Positions 54,738 to 63,900 of a DNA stretch of 64,000 nucleotides are shown in pieces (position 1 is the first letter of the stretch; every line of letters begins with the position of its first letter). The stretch lies in the NCBI RefSeq assembly GCF_013376415.1, contig NZ_WYET01000013.1:60309-124308 (forward strand), in the 5' to 3' direction. Position numbers and translations under genes: made by a program. The notes beneath the pieces are model-generated. The model did no database searches, was not told the DNA's origin, and saw nothing but the letters and a program-made list of their open reading frames with translations. This DNA is from Flagellimonas chongwuensis (GTDB taxonomy: Bacteria; Bacteroidota; Bacteroidia; Flavobacteriales; Flavobacteriaceae).

Positions 54738-55817
54738 GTGGAAAACATAAGAAAATCAGTTTTTAAAATAGTAACAGCCTCTGGAACCGGAAGCGGGTTT
54801 ACGGTAAGCGGCCATGACCACATCATTACCAATTACCATGTGATCAAAGGAGAAAAAATAGTTGCCGTTGAAGACCATAAAAAAGATAGGCATGTAGCAA
54901 AGGTTGTTATGGTAAACCCAGAAGTGGACCTTGCTTTTTTAAGCATTGATGGATTCAAGAACGTAAATACAGATATTTCACTGCAAGAAGAAATTGTAAT
55001 TGCAAACACGCAAAGAATCTTTATAAATGGTTATCCGTTCGGCATGCCCTACACCATTACGGAGGGAATCGTATCCGCCACAAGTCAACCTATGGGCAGT
55101 AGAAACTACATTCAGACCGATGCTGCCGTCAACCCTGGAAATTCCGGTGGTCCTATGCTCAATGAAGCTGGTGTACTTGTCGGGGTGACAACATCAAAAT
55201 TCAATAATGCAGATAACGTGGGGTTTGGAATAAAGCACATCGATTTAATAAAAGAGATGAGTGACTTTGCACTGCTTCAAAACAAAACCGCCTATAACGT
55301 AAAATGTAATTCCTGCGATAACTATACAGATCAAGAGTCAGAGTTTTGTGCCAATTGTGGGAACAACATGGATATTTCAATTTGGGAAGAGTTCGAGAAA
55401 AGCCACTTTGCCCAATTTGTAGAAGGTGCCTTGACAGATTTGGGCATCGACCCGGTTCTTGGACGTGCTGGTAGGGATTATTGGGAATTCCATCAAGGAA
55501 GTGCCCTAATCAGGATTTTCGTTTTTAAAAGAGACTACCTGGTAGCAACTTCCCCAATGAACAATCTTCCAAAACAGAATATTCAAGAACTATTGACCCA
55601 CTTGTTGGAAGCAAATGTGGAACCCTATTATTTGGGCATACATCAAAACCAAATTTATCTTTCTTACAGGGTTCATCTTTCCGATATATTCTCAGATCAT
55701 GCGGATACCATCAAACAGAACCTAAAGAACCTAGCTTTAAAAGCAGATGATTTGGATAATTTTTTTGCTGATGAATATGGTTGCGAAATGTCTATAGAAT
55801 CCAAAGAAGAAGTTTAG
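54738..55817 (+). CDS. Trypsin-like serine protease with zinc ribbon and YbjN-like C-domain
   Basis: 359 residues from a GTG at 54738. An upstream ATG at 54651 would overlap the previous gene by 71 bases and add a basic non-domain stretch, so I prefer the GTG. The S1C protease domain (about 5-180) has the triad His34 (ITNYHV), Asp64 (EVDLAF) and Ser136 (GNSGGP). No signal peptide or PDZ is present, so it is cytoplasmic. A zinc ribbon follows with Cys190, 193, 204 and 207. The rest (about 222-355) is an alpha/beta domain resembling the YbjN or chaperone fold, as in the preceding gene. All catalytic residues are intact. Confidence 0.82.
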   Translation: MENIRKSVFKIVTASGTGSGFTVSGHDHIITNYHVIKGEKIVAVEDHKKDRHVAKVVMVNPEVDLAFLSIDGFKNVNTDISLQEEIVIANTQRIFINGYPFGMPYTITEGIVSATSQPMGSRNYIQTDAAVNPGNSGGPMLNEAGVLVGVTTSKFNNADNVGFGIKHIDLIKEMSDFALLQNKTAYNVKCNSCDNYTDQESEFCANCGNNMDISIWEEFEKSHFAQFVEGALTDLGIDPVLGRAGRDYWEFHQGSALIRIFVFKRDYLVATSPMNNLPKQNIQELLTHLLEANVEPYYLGIHQNQIYLSYRVHLSDIFSDHADTIKQNLKNLALKADDLDNFFADEYGCEMSIESKEEV

Positions 55818-55917
55818 CAATTTAAAAGCATTTTTTTGTGAGATTTTGTTTGTTAAAAATTGAAATTAAAAACACAGGACTTGTTCAGTAAATAAAGAAT
55901 CCATTCGTTTTTAATTC

Positions 55918-55925
55918 TATATTTG
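55918..55925 (+). promoter_or_regulatory. -7 box of the 55953 outer-membrane protein gene
   Basis: TATATTTG matches TAnnTTTG exactly. A leader of about 24 bases would precede the ATG at 55953. No TTG at the normal distance. Confidence 0.45.
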
Positions 55926-55952
55926 CCACCGTAACATTAACTTTAATTAAAC

Positions 55953-56468
55953 ATGAAAAAGCTTTTATTAGTTGCTATTGCTGTATTAGGATTCTCCTAC
56001 TCATCTCAAGCACAAGAAGTTAGATTTGGAGCAACCGCAGGGTATCTCAATGCACGTGGAAGTGTCAAAGCAGATGGCATTAGTATATCTGCATCAGAAT
56101 CTGGATTCTATTTGGGAGCAGTAGCTGACTTTGATGTCTCTGAAAACTTCAATGTACAACCTGAACTGCTCTATGCCAACGTAGATGGTTCAAGTGGTTT
56201 GATGCTTCCTATTCTAGGAAAATTTGCCATTTCCGAGAAGTTTAACCTTCAAGCAGGCCCACAATTGGTTTTCTCATTTGAGGAAACTCCGGAAGATTTC
56301 AGCAGTGTTGAATTTGATATTGCAGGAGGAATCGGTTACGATATCGACGAAGACTTTTTTATCGAAGCGCGATATACCTTTCAAATCAACAACTCCTACA
56401 CCGGTAGTGAAGATGTCAAAGTAAGAGGAAATTACCTTACTGTTGGATTAGGCTATAAGTTTTTATAA
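55953..56468 (+). CDS. Porin-like outer-membrane beta-barrel protein
   Basis: 171 residues with a signal peptide (MKKLLLVAIAVLGFSYSSQAQ) and a barrel of short strands with Gly and aromatics, ending LTVGLGYKFL with a terminal hydrophobic-aromatic strand. Its layout matches the eight-stranded OmpW/OmpA-like 'outer membrane beta-barrel' group that is common in Bacteroidota. The role is unknown. A terminator follows. Confidence 0.75.
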   Translation: MKKLLLVAIAVLGFSYSSQAQEVRFGATAGYLNARGSVKADGISISASESGFYLGAVADFDVSENFNVQPELLYANVDGSSGLMLPILGKFAISEKFNLQAGPQLVFSFEETPEDFSSVEFDIAGGIGYDIDEDFFIEARYTFQINNSYTGSEDVKVRGNYLTVGLGYKFL

Positions 56469-56492
56469 TAGATTACAATCTATACAAAACAT

Positions 56493-56527
56493 AAAGGGCG
56501 GTGAAATCACCGCCCTTTTCTATTTTT
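56493..56527. terminator. Terminator between the porin-like gene and rocD
   Basis: A 12-bp perfect palindrome (56493-56504 with 56507-56518) folds with a small loop and is followed on the plus strand by TTTT, C and more T. It ends the plus-strand gene and, with a weaker T-run, the converging ornithine aminotransferase gene. Confidence 0.8.
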
Positions 56528-56531
56528 ATTA

Positions 56532-57779
56532 CTATTGCTTCGTAAATTCATTCAGCGTTTTAATAATAATGGATACACAATCCATTAACTGCTCCCGATC
56601 CATGACCAAAGGTGGTGCAAAACGGATGATATTCCCATGGGTTGGTTTGGCAAGAAGGCCATTCTCCTTTAGCGCCATGCAAATGTCCCATGCCGTGGAA
56701 CTTTCCTCTGTATCGTTGATCACAATAGCGTTCAACAATCCTTTGCCCCTCACTTTCACTACCAAATCACAAGTTGGGATGAATTTATTGAGTTCTTCTC
56801 GGAATAGTTCGCCCAATTCTTGAGCATTCTCTGCTAAATTTTCTTCTTTGATCACCTCCAAAGCGGCAGTACTTACCGCTGCAGCTACAGGATTTCCACC
56901 AAAGGTACTTCCATGGCTTCCCGGTGTAATCACTTCCATAATATCGTCATTGGCCAAAACACCTGAAACCGGATACACCCCGCCAGAAAGGGCTTTGCCC
57001 AAAATCAAAATATCAGGTTTTACATTTTCATGGTCAACCGCAAGCATCTTGCCCGTTCTTGCAATACCAGTCTGTACTTCGTCAGCGACAAATAACACAT
57101 TATACTTTTCACAAAGTGCCTTTGCCTCTTTCAAATATCCTTCGGATGGGACATAGACCCCAGCTTCACCTTGAATAGGTTCCACCAAGAAACCCGCAAC
57201 ATGCGGATTGCTCTTAAGGGCATTTTCCAACGCGGTCAAATTATCGTACTCAATTTTCACAAAACCTTCAGTGTATGGGCCATAGTTCTCTCTTGCCACT
57301 TCATCATTGGAGAAAGAAATAATGGTGGTCGTCCTTCCATGAAAATTATTCTCACACACAATAACTTTAGCCTGATTCTCAGGAATACCTTTCTTCTGGT
57401 AAGCCCATCTTCTACAGACTTTCAATGCGGTTTCTACTGCTTCTGCCCCCGTGTTCATGGGCAACAGCTTATCAAATCCAAAGGTTTCCGTAGCGTATTT
57501 TTCATACTTGCCCAACATATCGTTGTAAAATGCACGGGAAGTCAAGGTCAATGTTTTTGCCTGCTCCACCATGGCCCCAACAATTTTAGGGTGACAATGT
57601 CCTTGGTTTACTGCCGAATAAGCAGAAAGAAAATCGTAGTATTTCTTTCCTTCTACATCCCATACGTAAACACCTTCGCCCTTGCTCAAAACCACAGGGA
57701 GAGGATGGTAATTGTGTGCTCCGTACTTGTTTTCCAAATCTATCGCTTGCTGCGATGTTAAATGCTCTAAAACAGCCAT
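56532..57779 (-). CDS. rocD: Ornithine aminotransferase
   Basis: Pyridoxal-phosphate enzyme that converts ornithine and 2-oxoglutarate to glutamate semialdehyde and glutamate in arginine and proline metabolism. 415 residues; the PLP lysine is Lys262 in LGKALSGG and the cofactor Asp is in [25 protein letters not shown] and [17 protein letters not shown] match the ornithine/acetylornithine aminotransferase class III group closely. No -7 box is evident in the 235-base gap upstream; a TAATTTG-like variant is present. Confidence 0.95.
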   Translation of the reverse strand: MAVLEHLTSQQAIDLENKYGAHNYHPLPVVLSKGEGVYVWDVEGKKYYDFLSAYSAVNQGHCHPKIVGAMVEQAKTLTLTSRAFYNDMLGKYEKYATETFGFDKLLPMNTGAEAVETALKVCRRWAYQKKGIPENQAKVIVCENNFHGRTTTIISFSNDEVARENYGPYTEGFVKIEYDNLTALENALKSNPHVAGFLVEPIQGEAGVYVPSEGYLKEAKALCEKYNVLFVADEVQTGIARTGKMLAVDHENVKPDILILGKALSGGVYPVSGVLANDDIMEVITPGSHGSTFGGNPVAAAVSTAALEVIKEENLAENAQELGELFREELNKFIPTCDLVVKVRGKGLLNAIVINDTEESSTAWDICMALKENGLLAKPTHGNIIRFAPPLVMDREQLMDCVSIIIKTLNEFTKQ

Positions 57780-58002
57780 TTCATTAAATGATTAAAATTG
57801 ATAAAATAACCATTCCTACTGTACCTTTATTCTTTCGAAGTCTCGAAAAAGCAGCGTGGGAGAGAAATCATCCCTTGGAGTGCCCGCAAATTACAAATTA
57901 ATTGATGAAAACGTAATTTTTGAATGTATGATTCCCTTGGTTTTCACCTAAAGTTTACATGCAATTTAAGAAGCTACGTTCCATGAAATACCAAAAAGAA
58001 GT

Positions 58003-58010
58003 TACTTTTG
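58003..58010 (+). promoter_or_regulatory. -7 box of rlmD, leaderless position
   Basis: TACTTTTG, a perfect TAnnTTTG, ends four bases before the ATG at 58015, predicting transcription from the base next to the start codon. No TTG at -33. The remaining bases 57780-58002 hold a GC-richer patch of about 50 bases without a recognisable gene. Confidence 0.5.
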
Positions 58011-58014
58011 CGGC

Positions 58015-59427
58015 ATGCGTAAAAACAGAAGGAGAAAAACATTCGAAAACGTAGAAGTAATCGATGCCGGAGCAAAGGGAAAATCCGTGGGCAAGGCCCC
58101 GGACGGACGCGTCATATTTTTGACCAATGCCGTACCCGGTGATGTGGTGGATGTGATGACCACCAAAAAAAGAAAAGCCTATTTTGAGGGTGTTGCTACC
58201 AATTTCCATACTCTTTCAGATAGAAGAACCGAGCCCGTTTGCCAACATTTTGGCACCTGTGGCGGATGCAAATGGCAACATATGGGCTACGAACACCAAC
58301 TCTATTTTAAACAAAAAGAGGTGGAAAATAACCTAAAGCGCATTGGCAATCTGGAATTACCAGAAACTAACCCTATTCTTGGTTCCAAGGAGCATTATTT
58401 TTATAGGAATAAAATGGAGTTCTCGTTTTCTGATAGCCGTTGGTTAACGCAAAAGGAAATAAATTCGGATGAGGAGATAGATGACAGAAATGCTTTGGGC
58501 TTCCATATTCCCGGCATGTGGGACAAAATTTTGGACATTAAAAAATGTCATCTACAGCAGGATCCCTCCAACGCCATACGATTGGAAACTAAAAACTTTG
58601 CCAACAAAAACGGTCTCACATTTTTTAATCCAAGAAGACAGGAAGGACTTCTACGGACTTTGATGATACGTACATCATCAACGGGAGAGATTATGGTGCT
58701 CATCCAATTCTTTGAAGAGGATACAGAAAAAAGAGAACTGCTCTTAAATCATTTAAAAACAACTTTTCCAGAAATAACGGCGCTTCTGTATGTAATCAAT
58801 TCTAAAGGAAACGATACCATTTATGACCAGGATGTCATCTGCTTTGCAGGTCGTGACCATATTTTTGAAGAAATGGAAGGTCTTCAATTCAAAATCAACG
58901 CCAAGTCCTTTTACCAGACCAATTCTGCACAGGCGTATGAACTGTACAAGGTAACTAGGGATTTTGCCGAACTCAGCGGAGACGAACTCGTATACGACTT
59001 GTACACCGGAACCGGGACAATCGCCCAGTTTGTCTCGAAAAATGCTAAAAAAGTGGTTGGGGTAGAGTCAGTGCCCGAAGCTATTGAAGATGCCAAGGCC
59101 AATGCGTTGCACAACAACATATCCAATGTAGATTTCTATGTTGGTGACATGAAAAATGTATTCAACAATGATTTTATTTCCGCAAATGGCCAACCCGATG
59201 TAATTATTACGGACCCTCCACGCGATGGAATGCACAAACAAGTGGTTGAACAATTGCTCCAAGTGGCACCTCCAAAAATTGTTTATGTAAGCTGCAACAG
59301 CGCAACCCAGGCAAGGGATTTGGCTCTTATGAAAGAACAGTATAAAGTCACCAAAGTTCAACCAGTGGATATGTTTCCACAGACACATCACGTTGAAAAT
59401 GTTGTACTTTTGGAAAAACGGGTATAA
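58015..59427 (+). CDS. rlmD: 23S rRNA (uracil-5-)-methyltransferase RlmD
   Basis: 470 residues. An N-terminal TRAM domain (about 10-60) binds RNA; the [4Fe-4S] cysteines Cys76, Cys82 and Cys85 (QHFGTCGGCKWQ) are seen, with a fourth expected near KKCHLQ; the SAM-binding DLYTGTGTIAQF motif and the catalytic Cys in VSCNSATQARDL follow. In E. coli RlmD methylates U1939 of 23S rRNA. The gene is followed closely by two outer-membrane-linked unknown genes, an arrangement typical of Flavobacteriaceae. Confidence 0.92.
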   Translation: MRKNRRRKTFENVEVIDAGAKGKSVGKAPDGRVIFLTNAVPGDVVDVMTTKKRKAYFEGVATNFHTLSDRRTEPVCQHFGTCGGCKWQHMGYEHQLYFKQKEVENNLKRIGNLELPETNPILGSKEHYFYRNKMEFSFSDSRWLTQKEINSDEEIDDRNALGFHIPGMWDKILDIKKCHLQQDPSNAIRLETKNFANKNGLTFFNPRRQEGLLRTLMIRTSSTGEIMVLIQFFEEDTEKRELLLNHLKTTFPEITALLYVINSKGNDTIYDQDVICFAGRDHIFEEMEGLQFKINAKSFYQTNSAQAYELYKVTRDFAELSGDELVYDLYTGTGTIAQFVSKNAKKVVGVESVPEAIEDAKANALHNNISNVDFYVGDMKNVFNNDFISANGQPDVIITDPPRDGMHKQVVEQLLQVAPPKIVYVSCNSATQARDLALMKEQYKVTKVQPVDMFPQTHHVENVVLLEKRV

Positions 59428-59458
59428 TTTTTGACCTAAAAAACCCATATTTATCCTA

Positions 59459-59977
59459 ATGAAAAAAATCATCCCCATCCTACTTATAGTTTCGGTGCTT
59501 TTTTATGTATCCTCTTGCGAAAAGGACGATATATGTGTTGATGGTGACACACCGCTTATGGTAATAGGTTTTTTTGATATTGCTGATACCACTTTAGTGA
59601 AAAATGTGGCCTCCATTAGGATTCGCAATATTGATATCGACAGTATTTTGACGAATAGTTCATTTAGCGATCGTTCCGAATCACCGGATTCGCTGCAGGT
59701 CCCATTGCGAAGTACCGCCACCACGACTATGTATCAAATTATTTCAGAATCTGCGGATGATGAGGAAACAGAACTGGAAACCGGAAACATTGATACTTTG
59801 ACCATTTCCTATGAACTGGGAGAAGCATTTATATCAAGGGCATGTGGATTTGTGACCAATTACAACAATATTTCGGTTACCCTTACCGAAGGTGCCGAAA
59901 ACTGGATTCAAGATATCAAGGTTGTCCAACCCAATGTAGAAAACACAGATAATATCCATGTCAAAATATTTCATTAG
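59459..59977 (+). CDS. Lipoprotein, DUF6452-like
   Basis: 172 residues; the signal peptide ends VSSC (Cys20), followed by EKDD, an acidic pattern like the Bacteroidota surface export signal. The mature domain is beta-rich. I recognise it as the DUF6452 type that follows rlmD in Flavobacteriaceae, though without a database search this is tentative. The 31-base gap to rlmD indicates one operon. It overlaps the next gene by 20 bases. Confidence 0.6.
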   Translation: MKKIIPILLIVSVLFYVSSCEKDDICVDGDTPLMVIGFFDIADTTLVKNVASIRIRNIDIDSILTNSSFSDRSESPDSLQVPLRSTATTTMYQIISESADDEETELETGNIDTLTISYELGEAFISRACGFVTNYNNISVTLTEGAENWIQDIKVVQPNVENTDNIHVKIFH

Positions 59978-60713
59978 CATCATAATTGGCCTCTTGCCTA
60001 TTTTGGTTTTGGCGCAAAGCGAACCTGTAGATCTTTCACCAAAAGATACCGTCGTTTACAAAGATCCCTATGGACTACGGGTCGGGGCGGACATCAGCAA
60101 GTTGGTACTTTCTTTTGTTGATGAAGATTATACAGGACTGGAATTAGTAGGTGATTACAGATTGACCCGAAAATTATATTTGGCTGCAGAAATTGGTAAT
60201 GAGACAAAAAAACAGGATGAAAACCTGAACAACACTATTCTTTACGACTATGAAACCTCTGGAAGTTATATAAAAGCCGGTGTGGACATGAATACCTACA
60301 CCAACTGGTACGGTATGAACAATGCCATTACCATTGGTGGCCGCTATGCCGTGGCAAGTTTTAGTCAAACGCTTAATAATTATAGTCTCTATGAGACCAA
60401 TCAATTTTTTAACCCGGAGTTTTTGCCCGGTGAGAATCCCAATAGGGAATTTAGTGGACTGTCGGCCTCTTGGCTAGAGTTTGTGGTGGGTACCAAAGTG
60501 GAACTGTTTGCCAATATTTTTGTGGGCATGAGTGCACGTCTTGGTTTTCTTATCACCAATTCGGAAGATGAACAGTTTCCAAACCTTTGGATTCCTGGAT
60601 TCAACAAGGTTACTGACGGCAGTAATTTTGGGGTCAACTACAACTACTCCATCAGTTATTTTATTCCGCTTTATAAAAAAGACAAAAAGAAAAAGGAAGA
60701 AAACGGCCAATAG
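59958..60713 (+). CDS. Outer-membrane protein, DUF6048-like
   Basis: 251 residues with a signal peptide (VLAQ) and a beta-barrel-like chain (ADISKLVLSFVDEDYTGLELVGDY, WLEFVVGTKVELFANIFVGM), ending in a basic, cytoplasm-incompatible tail KKDKKKKEENGQ. It fits the DUF6048 group that pairs with the preceding lipoprotein, but I cannot verify this. The basic tail after a barrel is odd and may be a post-strand extension. It overlaps the upstream gene by 20 bases. Confidence 0.6.
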   Translation: MSKYFISIIIGLLPILVLAQSEPVDLSPKDTVVYKDPYGLRVGADISKLVLSFVDEDYTGLELVGDYRLTRKLYLAAEIGNETKKQDENLNNTILYDYETSGSYIKAGVDMNTYTNWYGMNNAITIGGRYAVASFSQTLNNYSLYETNQFFNPEFLPGENPNREFSGLSASWLEFVVGTKVELFANIFVGMSARLGFLITNSEDEQFPNLWIPGFNKVTDGSNFGVNYNYSISYFIPLYKKDKKKKEENGQ

Positions 60714-60714
60714 C

Positions 60715-61056
60715 ATGAATACCACACCAATCGATTATATCGAATTCAAAGCTACAGATATTGAAAAGGCGAAAGCCTTTTACTCCAATTCCTTTGGTTG
60801 GACCTTCACCGATTACGGACCCAACTATACTGCATTTTCCGGAAGTGGGGTTGCAGGCGGTTTTGAACTTTTCACGGGCCCTATCACGAATGGAGCACTA
60901 GTTGTCCTATATTACGAAAATCTTGAAGAAATAAAGAGGCGTGTAATTAGTGCAGGAGGAATAATCAGTAAGGAGATTTTTGAGTTTCCAGGCGGCAAGA
61001 GATTCCATTTCAATGACCCTTCGGGCAACGAACTTGCCATTTGGTCAGAAAAGTAA
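60715..61056 (+). CDS. VOC (glyoxalase/bleomycin resistance-like) family protein
   Basis: 113 residues from the ATG at 60715, right after the previous stop. It has the two beta-alpha-beta-beta-beta units of the vicinal oxygen chelate fold: KATDIEKAKAFYSNSFGWTF, and the ending FNDPSGNELAIWSEK. Metal-ligand-like Glu and His are present in part. The catalytic role, if any, is unknown; it may be a small-molecule-binding or glyoxalase-like enzyme. It is read as the last gene of the rlmD operon. Confidence 0.82.
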   Translation: MNTTPIDYIEFKATDIEKAKAFYSNSFGWTFTDYGPNYTAFSGSGVAGGFELFTGPITNGALVVLYYENLEEIKRRVISAGGIISKEIFEFPGGKRFHFNDPSGNELAIWSEK

Positions 61057-61197
61057 AAGGAGCCTCTGAGGACTCCTTTCACAAAATTTGGTTGAGTTAG
61101 TTAGTCGTGTTTTAAACACATCTCCAAATCTAACCAATTCTTTTGCTTTCCACCAAATCTATTTTTGGAGAAATCGCAATTTTTATTTGATTCGTAA

Positions 61198-62361
61198 CTA
61201 ATTCTCTTCACTGAATTTGGCCTTTTTACTTCCCTCGTATATTTCATATTTTACCAGTCTGGACTCCAATTTCCCGTTAAAAGTTTTAATTTTTTTCGAT
61301 GTTTTTAGACCAATGTGCTTTAGGGCTTCCAAATTGGAAGTAATAAGCCAAGCGTCGGTTCCAGGGTAAATCTGTTTAAACGTGTCCCCTATTTTTCCAT
61401 AAAAGATTTCCATATCAATGGGCAATCGTTCTCCATAAGGAGGGTTGAACAGCATGTGCAATTTTCCTTCAAGTGGCTTATCAACCCTAAAAAAGTCCTT
61501 GCGTTCCACGGTAATGTAATCCGAGAGGTTGGCATGATCCACATTCTCTTGGGCTTTCCTTACAGCTGAGGGAGCTTTATCGTACCCAATGATTTTGTAA
61601 TGAAACTCACGGACCTTTTTTAAGCTCGCGTCCACAATTTTCTGGTACAAGTCGGCATCATAGTCCTTCCAATGCATAAATGCATAGGACTCCCTATTAA
61701 TGTTTGCAGGAATATTACAAGCAATCATTGCTGCCTCAATAAGAAATGTTCCACTGCCGCACATGGGGTCAAAAAAGTCGGATTGCCCGTCCCATCCAGT
61801 TTTAAGCAGAAGCCCGGCGGCCAAAACTTCATTGATTGGCGCTATATTCGTTAAAATACGGTACCCACGTTGATGGAGCGAATTCCCCGAACTGTCCAAG
61901 GAAACGGTGCAGGTATTGTTATAAATGTGAATATTAATCCGGATATCCGGATCTTGTGTCTTTACATTAGGTCTATCTCGGACCACCTCCCTAAACTTGT
62001 CCACAATGGCATCTTTGGCCTTTAGGGAGACAAACATGGTGTTATCAAAAACCTTGGCATTGGCAATACTGTCAATAGCAAAAGTTTTGTCCACGTCAAA
62101 AATACTGGGCCAGTCCATTTCGTAGATATTCCTATATAGGTCTTTCTCATTGAATACTCGAAATGTTTTGATAGGTTTAAAAACCTTTAAAGCAGTTCTA
62201 AGACACAAGTTGGCCTTGTACATAAAACCGGTATCTCCTTCAAAAGTTACATTTCGAACTCCTTCCTCTACATGACCTGCCCCTAAATTACGGAGTTCTT
62301 TTGCCAAAATAGGTTCGAATCCGTATAGGGTCTTGGCCATCATTTTAAAATTTCCTACCAT
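61198..62361 (-). CDS. THUMP-domain class I RNA methyltransferase (RlmL-like)
   Basis: 387 residues: a THUMP/FLD-like N-terminal RNA-binding region (about 1-150), then a Rossmann methyltransferase with DPMCGSGTFLIEAAMIA (SAM binding) and the catalytic LFNPPYGERL, which suits N2-guanine methylation as in RlmL (m2G2445 of 23S rRNA) or Trm14-like tRNA enzymes. The exact target is not readable. A perfect -7 box lies 20 bases before the ATG. Confidence 0.85.
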   Translation of the reverse strand: MVGNFKMMAKTLYGFEPILAKELRNLGAGHVEEGVRNVTFEGDTGFMYKANLCLRTALKVFKPIKTFRVFNEKDLYRNIYEMDWPSIFDVDKTFAIDSIANAKVFDNTMFVSLKAKDAIVDKFREVVRDRPNVKTQDPDIRINIHIYNNTCTVSLDSSGNSLHQRGYRILTNIAPINEVLAAGLLLKTGWDGQSDFFDPMCGSGTFLIEAAMIACNIPANINRESYAFMHWKDYDADLYQKIVDASLKKVREFHYKIIGYDKAPSAVRKAQENVDHANLSDYITVERKDFFRVDKPLEGKLHMLFNPPYGERLPIDMEIFYGKIGDTFKQIYPGTDAWLITSNLEALKHIGLKTSKKIKTFNGKLESRLVKYEIYEGSKKAKFSEEN

Positions 62362-62381
62362 GTTCCTGTAATTTCTTTCCG

Positions 62382-62400
62382 CAAAAATAGACTATTTTTA
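62382..62400. promoter_or_regulatory. Facing -7 boxes between the RlmL-like and ZIP genes
   Basis: CAAAAATA (62382-62389, minus-strand TATTTTTG, perfect box) and TATTTTTA (62393-62400, plus-strand near-perfect box) face each other with three bases between, a near-perfect palindrome. They would start the divergent RlmL-like and ZIP genes. Confidence 0.45.
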
Positions 62401-62417
62401 CTCCCTTGATTTAGAGC

Positions 62418-63104
62418 ATGAATTTTCCTTCCAGTATTATCTACATTATCCCTATTTTAGCCGTTTGGTCCGGCTTTGCCTTTGTATGGTTTACGAAGCC
62501 CACCAATAACGACAATATAAAACTATTGCTTGCCTTTAGTGGAGCTTTCCTCTTGTCGCTAACTTTTTTTGAGCTATTACCTGAGGTTTATGACGGGCAT
62601 CATCCCAAAATAATAGCCCTATATATTCTGGGAGGTATCCTAATGCAGGTTTTCTTGGAATTCTTTTCTAAAGGAGCCGAACACGGTCACATGCATTTTC
62701 ACTTAAAGGAAAATAAGTTCCCGATATTATTGTTCTTGAGCTTGTGCATACATGCTTTGATCGAGGGTGTTCCAATACATGATAATGATTCAATACTCTA
62801 TGGAATAATCATACATAAGTTACCTATTGCTATTATCTTGAGTATCTTTTTGATTAACTCCAAGATGAAGATGTCCGCTACATTATTATTTATTGCCGTT
62901 TTTTCCTTGATGACACCTTTGGGCAGCTTTATTTCCACATCTCCGTGGGTTTCGGATTACGGACACTTGTTGACTGCTTTGTCCATTGGGGTTTTCTTCC
63001 ACATATCCACCATAATTTTGTTTGAAAGTGCCCAAGGACATGCATTCAATCTGCGAAAGTTAATTGTAATCATCTTAGGCATCGGGATAGCTTATTTGGT
63101 GTAA
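62418..63104 (+). CDS. ZIP family metal transporter
   Basis: 228 residues with about seven to eight membrane helices. The metal-binding helices carry HALIEGVPI and IIHKLPIAIIL, matching the ZIP signatures HxxEG and H(K/E)xP. A His-rich loop (AEHGHMHFHL) lies between helices 3 and 4 and could gather zinc, iron or another divalent ion at the membrane. The exact metal is unknown. Confidence 0.87.
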   Translation: MNFPSSIIYIIPILAVWSGFAFVWFTKPTNNDNIKLLLAFSGAFLLSLTFFELLPEVYDGHHPKIIALYILGGILMQVFLEFFSKGAEHGHMHFHLKENKFPILLFLSLCIHALIEGVPIHDNDSILYGIIIHKLPIAIILSIFLINSKMKMSATLLFIAVFSLMTPLGSFISTSPWVSDYGHLLTALSIGVFFHISTIILFESAQGHAFNLRKLIVIILGIGIAYLV

Positions 63105-63180
63105 GAAGATATATTTAAAACAAGCTCCTCGTCCACAAGGTAATTCATGACCACTTTTCAATTGGCTATTTGGAAAGCTT

Positions 63181-63816
63181 TTATCTTAAAATTTCAAGTA
63201 TAAGGAACCAATGTGAAATTGCCCCACCTAGCACAAAGAAATGCCATATCAAATGATTATATGGTATTTGTTTTACGGCATAGAATAGTATCCCAATAGT
63301 ATAGAAAGCTCCCCCAGAAGCAAGATACATCAATCCGGATGATGACATATGCTCCAATAAATAAGGCAAGTCTATCACGATAAGCCATCCCATCACTCCA
63401 TAAAGGACCAGCGAGAAAACCTCAAATCTGCCCGTAAAAAATATTTTAAGTACTGTTCCAAACAGAGCAATACCCCAAACCAAATAAAATAACAACCACC
63501 CTTTGGATGGTAACAAAACAGATAGGCACACGGGGGTATAAGTTCCTCCTATTAAATAATATATACTGATATGATCCAGTATTCTTAGCCGCCTTTTTAA
63601 TACCGGATTTTCTACTCCATGATAAATGGTAGATGCGGTAAACAATAATATCAAGGACAAGATATAGGCTATTATACCGCCTTTCATATATGGTAAGTTT
63701 CCCCAATTATATTGATACAGAACAACACCCCCTATAAATGCTAGAATGATACCAAATGCATGGGAGTAAGCATTTAGTTTTTCTTCAAGTAGAACTGGAT
63801 TGGTTTGGGTATTCAC
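63181..63816 (-). CDS. Hemolysin III family (PAQR-like) membrane protein
   Basis: 211 residues and a GTG start. Seven helices with the zinc-site residues in ASTIYH, LDHISIYYLIGGTYTP and HFFVLGGAISH, as in hemolysin III/YqfA/PAQR proteins. Despite the name the family is not known to lyse cells here; many act in membrane lipid or ceramide metabolism. It is on the same strand as the rRNA operon and separated from it by the terminator at 63861-63897. Confidence 0.88.
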   Translation of the reverse strand: MNTQTNPVLLEEKLNAYSHAFGIILAFIGGVVLYQYNWGNLPYMKGGIIAYILSLILLFTASTIYHGVENPVLKRRLRILDHISIYYLIGGTYTPVCLSVLLPSKGWLLFYLVWGIALFGTVLKIFFTGRFEVFSLVLYGVMGWLIVIDLPYLLEHMSSSGLMYLASGGAFYTIGILFYAVKQIPYNHLIWHFFVLGGAISHWFLILEILR

Positions 63817-63860
63817 GTTATGGATTATTTCTTTGTTTTAATGGATAAAGATAGCCTATA

Positions 63861-63897
63861 AAACAAAAAAGGCCCTTCACGCAATGTGAAGGGCCTT
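63861..63897 (-). terminator. Terminator of the rRNA operon
   Basis: A 12-bp perfect stem (63869-63880 with 63886-63897, loop of 5) followed by TTTTTTGTTT on the minus strand. It lies directly behind the 5S rRNA gene. Confidence 0.9.
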
Positions 63898-63900
63898 GAG

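Noticed and set aside
61056..61080. Hairpin just after the VOC gene as a terminator
   Set aside because: The stem is 7 bp with a bulge and is followed by CACAAAATTT, which has no T-run on the plus strand.
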